From NCBI GenBank assembly GCA_003696675.1, contig RFGH01000224.1:1-64000 (forward strand): DNA of 64,000 nucleotides. The letters run 5' to 3'. Position numbers and translations under genes: made by a program. The DNA is from Planctomycetota bacterium. Its GTDB lineage: Bacteria; Planctomycetota; Phycisphaerae; Phycisphaerales; UBA1924. This document shows, piece by piece, positions 52,106 through 59,505 of this stretch. Position 1 is the first letter of the stretch. Every line of letters begins with the position of its first letter. The notes beneath the pieces are model-generated. The model ran no database searches. It was not told the DNA's origin and worked only from the letters and a program-made list of their open reading frames with translations.

Positions 52106-52531
52106 ATGGCTGACAACGGCAACGGATGCTGCTCGGCCATTGAGCAGCGAGACAATGTGACCGCCATCCAGAACACCCAATCGCACGGCAAGACGAGCGA
52201 TGTGACCTATCGGCCACCGCTGGATCTGTACGACCTCGGCGATCGCTACGAGATTCAGTTCGATGTGCCCGGGACGACAGCGGAAGCGATCGAAGTGACG
52301 GTCCACGATCAGGTTCTTACGGTGGAGGCCCGCGTCCAGGCCCGTTACCCGGGAAACATCACGCCGCTGCTCGGCGAGTACGGCGTGGGCGACTTCCGCC
52401 GGCAGGTCCGGCTGGGTGAAGACATCGATAGCCAGTCGCTGAGCGCGATCTACACCGACGGGGTGCTGACGCTGAGCCTGCCGAAGCGGGCCGAGCGCCA
52501 GCCGCGGCGGATCGAGGTGCGTGCGGGCTAA
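52106..52531 (+). CDS. Small heat-shock protein Hsp20 (second)
   Basis: 141 residues from MADNGNGCCSAIEQRD, 5 bp after the microprotein stop, with AAGGAG in its end. Alpha-crystallin domain from about residue 38: DLYDLGDRYEIQFDVPGTTAEAIEVTVHDQVLTVEARV, then FRRQVRLGEDIDSQSLSAIYTDGVLTLSLPK. The N-terminus is short and carries a CC pair. Different enough from the first Hsp20 to suggest a heteromeric pair. Confidence 0.93.
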   Translation: MADNGNGCCSAIEQRDNVTAIQNTQSHGKTSDVTYRPPLDLYDLGDRYEIQFDVPGTTAEAIEVTVHDQVLTVEARVQARYPGNITPLLGEYGVGDFRRQVRLGEDIDSQSLSAIYTDGVLTLSLPKRAERQPRRIEVRAG

Positions 52532-52565
52532 GACGAGCGGCTTGGATGTCCGTGATATCGAAACA

Positions 52566-52591
52566 CGCCCCGGCCCGAGAGTACCGGGGCG
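52566..52591 (+). repeat. GC hairpin between the Hsp20 and htrA genes
   Basis: CGCCCCGG (52566-52573) with CCGGGGCG (52584-52591), 10-nt loop. No T-run follows, so a weak terminator at best. It lies 34 bp after the Hsp20 stop. Confidence 0.35.
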
Positions 52592-52634
52592 CGGTTGATA
52601 AGCGATCTGCATGTTCGGCGAAAGGAGGTTCCAG

Positions 52635-54143
52635 ATGATGACTCGCCATCGTTCTCTGGTCACCGGTCTCACGGCGGTCCTCGGGATCGCTGTCCTGTTC
52701 GTAACGCCTCCTGTCATCGCGCATACGAGTGTCAGCCCGGGCGACCTCGATCGTGCGCTCACACTCGCTGATGATCTTTCGGTTGCGTTCGAGCATGCGG
52801 CGGATGTGGTGTCACCCTCGGTCGTCAATGTCCGTGCCACGATGCGCGTTCAACCCGCGAACGGCGTACAGCAGTTCCGTGGGTTCGAGAGCCCATTCGG
52901 GAACTCGCCATTCCGTGAGTTCTTTGGCGATGACTTCTTTGATCGATTCCAAGCACCACTGCCGCGTTCGGGAGAACTCCTCCGACAAGGCCAGGGTACT
53001 GGTTTCGTCGTCTCTGAGGACGGTTACATTCTCACCAACAACCATGTGGTTGAAAACGCGACCGAAATCACCGTGCAGTTCAGCGAGAGGGCTGGCTCTC
53101 GCACTGAGTATACGGCCGAGGTTGTCGGGACCGATCCCGCGACCGATCTTGCGCTGCTCAAGATCGACGCAACAGGGCTCACGCCGGTCGAGTTCGCCGA
53201 TTCCGACGCGGTCCGTATCGGACAATGGGTTATCGCTGTGGGTAACCCGTTCGGGCTGGAGTCTACGATCACAGCGGGCATTGTGAGCGCTATGGGAAGG
53301 ACGCGCGTCGGGATCACCGATTACGAAAACTTCATCCAGACCGACGCGGCGATCAACCCCGGCAACTCCGGCGGTCCGTTGGTCGATCTGCGAGGGCGCG
53401 TCATTGGTGTGAACACCGCGATCGCCACACGGAGTGGTGGCAACATGGGCATCGGCTTCGCCATCCCGAGCAACCTTGCCAGATCGATCATGGACAGCCT
53501 TCGCGACAATGGCATCGTCACTCGCGGCTGGCTCGGCGTCATGATCCAGGATCTAGACGAAGGGCTTGCACAGTCCTTCGACTTTGAGGGTACCGAAGGC
53601 GTGCTCATCTCGCAGGTCCAAAAGGGCAGCCCGGCGGACGATGCCGGCCTGCGTGTCGGCGACATTATCACCAAGTTCAACGGTGAGCCGCTGGCCCGCG
53701 TGGACCAGCTCCGGCTGCGCGTTGCTGCGACCGATCCCGGCGACAAGGTGGACATCGTTGTATTCCGCGACGGGCGCGAGCGAACGATCAAGGTCGAAAT
53801 CGGTGAGCTTGAGCAGGAGGCACCCGTTGCTACATCAGGCTCATTCGTGGATACGCTCGGGATGCAACTCCGTGATCTCGATAGCGCAATCGCATCGCAA
53901 CTGGGCATCGAAACCGAATCCGGCGTGGTTGTCACCGATGTCGAGCCGTTCAGTCCGGCTGCACGGGCTGGCCTTCGTTCCCGCGATGTGATCACGCATG
54001 TCCAAGGCGAGCCGGTTGACAGCGTCCGTGATTTCCGTCGCGAACTCCAAAGTCGAGACCTGGATCGAGGTGTGCGGCTCACGGTTGTCTCTGGCGAGGC
54101 CCAGCGGTTCGTGTTCCTGCGAGTACCGAAGGATCGGGGCTGA
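52635..54143 (+). CDS. HtrA/DegP-type periplasmic serine protease
   Basis: 502 residues from ATG 52635, with AAAGGAGGT 7 nt upstream, a near-perfect ribosome site. Signal segment 1-30. Trypsin-like domain: ILTNNHVV (His137), DPATDLALLKID (Asp171), NPGNSGGPL (Ser245). Two PDZ domains follow (GWLGVMIQDLDEGLA..., and GMQLRDLDSAIASQLGIE...). A chaperone-protease for misfolded envelope proteins. Same-strand neighbour of two Hsp20 genes. A terminator follows at 54204. Confidence 0.95.
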   Translation: MMTRHRSLVTGLTAVLGIAVLFVTPPVIAHTSVSPGDLDRALTLADDLSVAFEHAADVVSPSVVNVRATMRVQPANGVQQFRGFESPFGNSPFREFFGDDFFDRFQAPLPRSGELLRQGQGTGFVVSEDGYILTNNHVVENATEITVQFSERAGSRTEYTAEVVGTDPATDLALLKIDATGLTPVEFADSDAVRIGQWVIAVGNPFGLESTITAGIVSAMGRTRVGITDYENFIQTDAAINPGNSGGPLVDLRGRVIGVNTAIATRSGGNMGIGFAIPSNLARSIMDSLRDNGIVTRGWLGVMIQDLDEGLAQSFDFEGTEGVLISQVQKGSPADDAGLRVGDIITKFNGEPLARVDQLRLRVAATDPGDKVDIVVFRDGRERTIKVEIGELEQEAPVATSGSFVDTLGMQLRDLDSAIASQLGIETESGVVVTDVEPFSPAARAGLRSRDVITHVQGEPVDSVRDFRRELQSRDLDRGVRLTVVSGEAQRFVFLRVPKDRG

Positions 54144-54203
54144 TCAGGTCGCACACTGTTCTCGTCACTCACTGAGCGACATTTGATCCGAGGTCATCAT
54201 CGT

Positions 54204-54237
54204 GCGCCCGTGCGAAGTTTGCGCGGGCGCTTTCTTT
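54204..54237 (+). terminator. Terminator after htrA
   Basis: GCGCCCG (54204-54210) with CGGGCGC (54224-54230), extended inward by a T-G and two G-C pairs, then TTTCTTT. 61 bp after the stop codon. Confidence 0.75.
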
Positions 54238-54333
54238 GGGTTGACATGCTCCCCGTTTCCTGATCCATGCCTATCAGAGTCCCTGCGGCCCCGGTGGGGA
54301 AGTAGAGCAGTGTGAACCGGATGAGGAACATAA

Positions 54334-54471
54334 ATGAGCACATCATGGTTACGCCGCGAGTATACCGATACGAAGTTCGCGGCCGGACCGGGCTTGGTCG
54401 AGATCACCCCACGGGACAGTATTGGCGAGCAGTTGTATGCACGCGCATGTGCGGCAAGTATGGTTCCGTGA
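54334..54471 (+). CDS. Possible 45-residue ORF upstream of dnaJ
   Basis: ATG 54334 with GAGGA 7 nt upstream; MSTSWLRREYTDTKFAAGPG and ending CAASMVP. In another frame a downstream segment, SVNASEVLRLKGLDIHNARLK (to 54530), looks protein-like, so a frameshifted single gene of about 65 codons is possible. No homology recognised. The rest of the 54238-54698 spacer has hairpins (about 54580-54600 and 54623-54646) and no other gene. Confidence 0.3.
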   Translation: MSTSWLRREYTDTKFAAGPGLVEITPRDSIGEQLYARACAASMVP

Positions 54472-54698
54472 ACGCCAGCGAGGTGCTTCGGCTCAAGGGG
54501 CTCGACATCCACAACGCCCGGCTGAAATAGGCGGTGGCGGACCCGGCGAGCGACAACCCGATTCTGCAGCCGCGGTCTTCGCCGCGGCCCGAATTTCGGG
54601 GCGTGTCCGTGCCTCGAGGCTGTCCGGCCCTTCGGGCGGACAGCGGGGCACATCACTCCCGCCCGGGTGTGCGGGAGACTATCATCACGAGCATAACT

Positions 54699-55751
54699 AT
54701 GGATATACCCGACTACTACAGCGCACTTGGGGTCAGCGAGTCAGCATCTCCGGACGAGATCAAGCGGGCGTTTCGTGCGCTCGCCAAGCAGTATCATCCC
54801 GACAGCTATGTCGGGGATGACCCCAGCGGAGCTGAGCAGCGCTTCAAGCGAGCGAGCGAGGCGTATGAGGTGCTCAGCGATCCTGAGCGTCGAAAGACAT
54901 ATGACCAGATCAGGCGGGGTGGGTTCGACTCAAGGGGACATGGCGGGCAACGAGGCGCTCCTACTGGATCTACCCGGACGATGTCCCCCGAGGAGTTTGA
55001 GGAAATATTCGGGCGAGGTGGATTCTCCGACTTCTTCGCCTCGGCGTTCGGCGAGAGCTTTGCGCGTCAGGCTGGGAAGAGAAGCCGAACACATGCTCGC
55101 TATCGAACCCGTGGCGCGGACATCGAGGCCGTGCTCACGATCCCCGTCCGCGATGTATTTCAGCCGGGAAAGAGGAGCTTCCAGATCGCAGGGTCGAAGC
55201 CCTGTGAGTCCTGCGGCGGGGTCGGCTTCCTCGACAACGGTCATGTTTGCCCCGCCTGCGCCGGAATCGGCCACACGCGAGTGATGAAGTCGGTCGAAAT
55301 CAAGCTGCCGTCGGAGCTGCGAGACGGTCAGGTGATGCGTCTCCGAGGCCTCGGAGAGCCCGGCTCCGCGGGGGCGCCTGCTGGCGATCTGCTGCTCACG
55401 ATCCGGATCGAGGATGATGACAAGTTCCGGGTTTTAGGCGATGACATCGAAGCCGACCTGCCCGTCACGCCGTGGGAGGCGGCGCTCGGAGCCGAAGTCG
55501 CGGTCACGGCGCCAGATGGAACTCGGCTCAGTGTCAAGGTTCCGGCCGGGACACGGTCCGGCGCACGGCTTCGCGTCAGGGGCAAAGGGCTTTACACATC
55601 CGACAAGGGGCGTGGTGACCTCTACCTTCGCATCAGTCTCACCATGCCTGAGCATCTTACCGATCGCCAGCGCGACCTCCTTCGACAGCTCGCTGAGTCC
55701 GATTCTCAGCCCATCAGCGGTGGTGCACGCATGCCGGGAGCGTGGGCATGA
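54699..55751 (+). CDS. DnaJ/CbpA-like co-chaperone with reduced zinc finger
   Basis: 350 residues from MDIPDYYSALGVSES. J domain residues 1-70 with HPD (AKQYHPDSY), then a Gly/Phe-rich linker (FGRGGFSDFFASAFGESF). Residues of about 170-190 hold two CxxCxGxG-type units (CESCGGVGF, CPACAGIGH) instead of the four of DnaJ; CbpA has none. Two C-terminal beta domains follow (VEIKLPSELRDGQVMRLRGLG, DLYLRISLTMPEHLT). It should activate DnaK. Its stop overlaps the start of the CbpM-like gene. Confidence 0.92.
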   Translation: MDIPDYYSALGVSESASPDEIKRAFRALAKQYHPDSYVGDDPSGAEQRFKRASEAYEVLSDPERRKTYDQIRRGGFDSRGHGGQRGAPTGSTRTMSPEEFEEIFGRGGFSDFFASAFGESFARQAGKRSRTHARYRTRGADIEAVLTIPVRDVFQPGKRSFQIAGSKPCESCGGVGFLDNGHVCPACAGIGHTRVMKSVEIKLPSELRDGQVMRLRGLGEPGSAGAPAGDLLLTIRIEDDDKFRVLGDDIEADLPVTPWEAALGAEVAVTAPDGTRLSVKVPAGTRSGARLRVRGKGLYTSDKGRGDLYLRISLTMPEHLTDRQRDLLRQLAESDSQPISGGARMPGAWA

Positions 55752-56017
55752 CAGAGATCCGCTACATCATGAAGGATGACAGGCAGTATGTCTTCGTGCG
55801 CGAGATCATTGAGGTGTTCTCCATCGACAGAATCGACCTCGATCGGTGGACGGTTGCCGGTTTCATTGAATCCCCCGTCTTGATCGACGGCGAACCGGCT
55901 TACGAGGCAACCGTTCTCGACCAGATCACGCTCGTCATTCGATGGACGCGGCATTTGGGCATGGACGAGATGCAGATCAAGTACTCATTGCGTGTTCGGC
56001 AGCCCGGATCACGATGA
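55748..56017 (+). CDS. CbpM-like modulator of the DnaJ-type chaperone
   Basis: 89 residues, ATG overlapping the dnaJ stop (ATGA). Predicted helical with a MerR-like N-terminal helix-turn: YVFVREIIEVFSIDRIDLDRW, VAGFIESP, then TVLDQITLVIRWTRHLGMDEMQIKYSLRVR. The gene order (dnaJ-like then small MerR-like) copies E. coli cbpA-cbpM, whose product inhibits the J protein. Sequence likeness is weak, so the call leans on context. Confidence 0.6.
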   Translation: MTEIRYIMKDDRQYVFVREIIEVFSIDRIDLDRWTVAGFIESPVLIDGEPAYEATVLDQITLVIRWTRHLGMDEMQIKYSLRVRQPGSR

Positions 56018-56312
56018 GCGCAGCTGTTACCCCGTCAATGTCACAGCACGCCCTGCCTTGATCCGAGGGCCAGGCCACACAGTCGCTTACCCTTGCGCCG
56101 TCGGGCAGGGCGTCGCATCCCTTTGTCTATGGCAAGTCTTGCCAAATCCTCACCGGCTTCATGCACTGCGGTTCCGCGGTCATCTTCAGACCGGTCAGGC
56201 CGGCATCGGGCACCGCGACGAGGAGATCAACGCGGTCATAGTGGGCTCAGGAATGCAGAGGGGACCTCGCAGGATTGCCATTGCTGGTCGGAAGCCTCTC
56301 CTGGCGGATGAT
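56018..56312. other. Spacer without recognisable gene
   Basis: 295 bp between the CbpM-like gene (plus) and the thioredoxin-like gene (minus), which converge. A plus-strand frame runs through it and over the thioredoxin-like gene but lacks coding features. No terminator-type hairpin with T-run was seen. Confidence 0.5.
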
Positions 56313-56615
56313 TTATGGAAAGCCTCTTTTTCGAACAGCTGCGACGATCGCGTCCGCGTTCGGGACACCATCCGCGTAGTACCGACAGGTCAGCGTCGAA
56401 GATCTTGGTACCGGGTCGCCGAAGAGGTCCCGATTCTCGAGGATGACGGTTGGTGATCCATAGCCCCGCCGGAGGTCGTTCGCTGGTAAGTCTTCGAGAT
56501 CGATGGTTACAACACGCCACTCGGGACCAAGTTGCGCCGCAGCCTGGTTGACAGACTCGATCATCGGTGGCGTGTTGGGACAGCCATCAAAGTAGAGCAC
56601 AGTGAGTTGTCTCAT
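56313..56615 (-). CDS. Small thioredoxin-like protein
   Basis: 100 residues from MRQLTVLYFDGCPNTPPMIE, with AAAGGGGAA upstream. The YFDGCPN start and the later YGSPTVILENRDLFG (cis-proline-like SPT) and LTCRYYADG segments are those of the small thioredoxin-fold proteins often found near mercury or arsenic resistance genes. Only one Cys in the CPNT site, so a redox role would need a partner. An upstream in-frame ATG (56747) is rejected for lack of a ribosome site. Confidence 0.7.
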   Translation of the reverse strand: MRQLTVLYFDGCPNTPPMIESVNQAAAQLGPEWRVVTIDLEDLPANDLRRGYGSPTVILENRDLFGDPVPRSSTLTCRYYADGVPNADAIVAAVRKRGFP

Positions 56616-56751
56616 CGTGTCGTTCCCCTTTCGCGTGAGTTCCATTCGGGAGATAGACCTCGAATCAATCCACCCGATATCGGTTGTGTTGGACCGAAGC
56701 CTGCCAAGGGAGCAAAGTTCACTGACTCCGCCAGATCTGGGTTTCACTCGG

Positions 56752-58050
56752 TCAAACCTTGATGATGATCTGTCGTCGCCAGAGCCACCAGCAGAAACCC
56801 CACCAGAGCGAGAGCCAAGTCAGCACAAAGACCCAGCCCCCCCAAGCGGCGGCGGATGCCTCCGATGCCCCGAGCTGGCCGGCCCAGTGACTGATCCAGG
56901 CGATTACACCACCGGCGATTGCACCCGAATGACCATTGGGGTGGATGATCTGCCATTTGGCAAAGATCAGCTTGAAACTCAGTTCCGCACAGATGTACAA
57001 CGCGAGTGCGTTGAGTCCATAGACCCGCAGCACCCAGAATGTGGTGACCTTCCATGTGTCGGTCAGGAGAAATAAGATCGCGAGGAGGAGGGCGCCGGTG
57101 CCCGTGCTGAGCAGGCAATAGCTCGGGCTGAATAGCCACTTGCTGAAGGGCACCGTGAAACGCCCGAACCATCCCCCGCCTTCGGGGCGATAACCTGCCT
57201 GCAGGAGGTAGGCCAGCATCGTCATGGCGAGTCCGAATCCGAGCAGGCGAGCAGCCCGCTTGAGCTTGGGTCGCTGTTCTTCGCTGAGTATCTCCGTACA
57301 CCAGCCGCCGACGACCGCGATGGCGGCGCACGGCAGAAACTGCTGCGCCATGCCGAACCAGCCGGCGACGAATACCCAGAAACGCCCCCGCCCCTCGCGG
57401 GCGAGCGTGGCCTTGAGATGCTCAAGGTGCAGCAGCCGCTTGACATCATCGAAGTGCGTGAAGGTTCCCGTTCCAGTGGTGCCGCCACCACGGGGTGTTA
57501 GGCCTGCCGCATCCATGTTCGCGCGGGCGAAATCGGCCGGGATCAGCGTCAGCGTTGCGAGTTTGAGTATCAGCACACCTATGACAAACCCGATCTGTGC
57601 CCACTTGGGAAGCAGATAGACGCAGACTGCGCAGAAATAGCCGATGCCGATCAACTGAAGGATGTTCCAGCTGAACCAGTCCGTCCAGGTGAGGGGCCGA
57701 TCGGCCGCCGATCCGGCGACTGTCAGCAGCACCCCGAGCAGGTAGATCACGCACGCCCGGCGTGCGGCCGAGACGGCCTTTCGCCACGCGGACATCGATC
57801 GCCCACGCCCCGACCGCATCGAGAGCGGGATGGCGCATCCGGCAATGAACAGAAACCAGGGAAAGACCAGATCCGTGAATGTGGCGCCCTGTGCCGGCGC
57901 GTTCCAGTCGACATGGAAAAGCTGCGGATGAAAAACATCTGGATTCCAAGTCATGTTGACGAGGAGCATCGCGGCGATGTCAAACCCGCGGAATGCATCG
58001 AGGCACAACATCCGCTCTCGTGCGGGATGAGCCTGCTCTGGGCTGGTCAT
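56752..58050 (-). CDS. Multi-pass membrane acyltransferase-like protein (heparan-glucosaminide acetyltransferase type)
   Basis: 432 residues, ATG overlapping the lysA stop (ATGA). About ten hydrophobic segments. RMLCLDAFRGFDIAAMLLVN is the family start (R-x-xSLDxFRG), then TFTDLVFPWFLFIAGCAIPLS with a conserved Phe/Pro pattern. These proteins (DUF5009 or NagX-like) resemble lysosomal HGSNAT, which acetylates terminal glucosamine across a membrane. Role here unknown; a link with amino-sugar or glycan use is plausible with GH38 nearby. Confidence 0.82.
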   Translation of the reverse strand: MTSPEQAHPARERMLCLDAFRGFDIAAMLLVNMTWNPDVFHPQLFHVDWNAPAQGATFTDLVFPWFLFIAGCAIPLSMRSGRGRSMSAWRKAVSAARRACVIYLLGVLLTVAGSAADRPLTWTDWFSWNILQLIGIGYFCAVCVYLLPKWAQIGFVIGVLILKLATLTLIPADFARANMDAAGLTPRGGGTTGTGTFTHFDDVKRLLHLEHLKATLAREGRGRFWVFVAGWFGMAQQFLPCAAIAVVGGWCTEILSEEQRPKLKRAARLLGFGLAMTMLAYLLQAGYRPEGGGWFGRFTVPFSKWLFSPSYCLLSTGTGALLLAILFLLTDTWKVTTFWVLRVYGLNALALYICAELSFKLIFAKWQIIHPNGHSGAIAGGVIAWISHWAGQLGASEASAAAWGGWVFVLTWLSLWWGFCWWLWRRQIIIKV

Positions 58051-59429
58051 CGGGCCATCTCCGCTTGCCAAGCGACACCGCGATGGGCGATGCCGGGCGC
58101 GATCAGATCGATCGGCCGCTGTCGCTCGCGGATGATCGTCACCTTGTCTCCCGCCACCATGACTTCGGCAGGCAACGGCTGGTCGTTATATGTGCTGGCC
58201 ATGGTCATGCCGTACGCCCCCGCGGTGAACACGGCCAACCGATCGGCCAGACGGACTTCCGGCAGGTCAACGCCTCGGGCGAGAAAGTCCCCGGACTCGC
58301 AGACGGGACCGACCACTTCGCATGGCTCCCCTGACGGCGGGAGAAAGCGACGTTCGGTCGGCTCGCGGCCGGCCTCCACGCGGGTCGCCCATACAAAATG
58401 TTTCGCGCCGTACAGGGAGGGTCTGATCAAGGCGTTCATGCCCGCATCACAGATCACAAACCGGCGTCCGCTCTGACGCTTCACGTGTCGAACCCCGACC
58501 ACGAGGATGCCCGCGTTGCCCATGATCGTTCGGCCAGGCTCCAAGGCAACGCGGATGCCGCGGTCCACGAGGTGGCGCACGGCCGGGCAGATCGCGTCGG
58601 CGAACACCTCGAACGGCGGCGTTTGGCCGGTTTCGTAGTCTGCGCCGATGCCGCCGCCGAGATCCAGGTGCTCGATCCGTGTGCCTTCCGCTCCAACTCT
58701 GTCGATCAGCGTTGTGAGCGTTCCGATGGCGCGGATGTAGGGGGTGGGCGAGTAGATCGGCGATCCGAGATGGACATGCAAGCCGATGACCCTCAGGTGC
58801 GGGTGGCCAAAGAAGTCTCGGCAGATCGCGGCGGCCTCGGATTCGGGGACGCCGAACTTGTCGCTCGATCGCCCTGTGGTGGTGTGGTCGTGGGCGCCGG
58901 CGTCGATGTCAGGATTGATGCGGATCGCGATCCTGGCCGGGACGCCCAGTTCGCTCGCGATGGACGCGATCCGCTCGACCTCGGACCGCGACTCGGCGTT
59001 CAGGACCCCGACCACGCCGCGACCAGCGGGATCCGGCATGGCGAGCTCGGAAGCATGGTCCCGCAGGGGGCTGTAGCGACCGTCCAAAGCCGCACGGATT
59101 TCATCGTCCGATTTTCCGACGCCCGCGAAGACCACTTTCTCCATGGGGCAGCCGGCCAGCCACGCCCGCTCAAGCTCCAGCCCAGAAACGACATCGCACC
59201 CCAGACCCGCACCGACGAGGGTGCGGAGCACGGCAAGGTTGGAGCACGCCTTGACCGCGTAGCACAGCAGGGGATCGATCGATCGGAACGCCTCTCTCAA
59301 GCGGTGGACATGGTCGAGGATGGTGGTCTTGGAGTAGATGTAGAGGGGGGTTCCCACCGCGTCGGCGATGGCGTCGACGGGCACCGATTCGGCGTACAAC
59401 TGCCCGTATTGATAGCGGAAATGGTCCAT
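58047..59429 (-). CDS. lysA: Diaminopimelate decarboxylase (LysA)
   Basis: 460 residues, 30-40 longer than typical. PLP lysine in LCYAVKACSNLAVL; CDVVSGLELERA; KFGVPESEA; LHVHLGSPI; LDLGGGIGADY; ALEPGRTIMGNAG for the phosphate and the substrate loop; VCESGDFLA with the dimer-interface Cys; AYGMTMASTYND. It makes lysine from meso-diaminopimelate. The specificity could in principle be carboxynorspermidine, but the length and CESGD motif favour LysA. Upstream and coupled to the membrane acyltransferase gene. Confidence 0.93.
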   Translation of the reverse strand: MDHFRYQYGQLYAESVPVDAIADAVGTPLYIYSKTTILDHVHRLREAFRSIDPLLCYAVKACSNLAVLRTLVGAGLGCDVVSGLELERAWLAGCPMEKVVFAGVGKSDDEIRAALDGRYSPLRDHASELAMPDPAGRGVVGVLNAESRSEVERIASIASELGVPARIAIRINPDIDAGAHDHTTTGRSSDKFGVPESEAAAICRDFFGHPHLRVIGLHVHLGSPIYSPTPYIRAIGTLTTLIDRVGAEGTRIEHLDLGGGIGADYETGQTPPFEVFADAICPAVRHLVDRGIRVALEPGRTIMGNAGILVVGVRHVKRQSGRRFVICDAGMNALIRPSLYGAKHFVWATRVEAGREPTERRFLPPSGEPCEVVGPVCESGDFLARGVDLPEVRLADRLAVFTAGAYGMTMASTYNDQPLPAEVMVAGDKVTIIRERQRPIDLIAPGIAHRGVAWQAEMAR

Positions 59430-59505
59430 GCGGCAGGATGGCGAAGATTATAGAATAATCCGACCCAGCGTGTGAGCCCTTCTCGGCATCTTCCGGAGTT
59501 TTCCC

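Noticed and set aside
52566-52591. Terminator between Hsp20 and htrA
   Set aside because: Stem is good but no T-run follows; listed as hairpin only.
54241-54277. TTGACA-type promoter for dnaJ
   Set aside because: The -35 is perfect but no acceptable -10 lies 16-18 bp downstream.
55992-56456. 154-codon plus-strand frame
   Set aside because: Its second half is antisense to the thioredoxin-like gene and its first half overlaps the CbpM-like end; no coding features.
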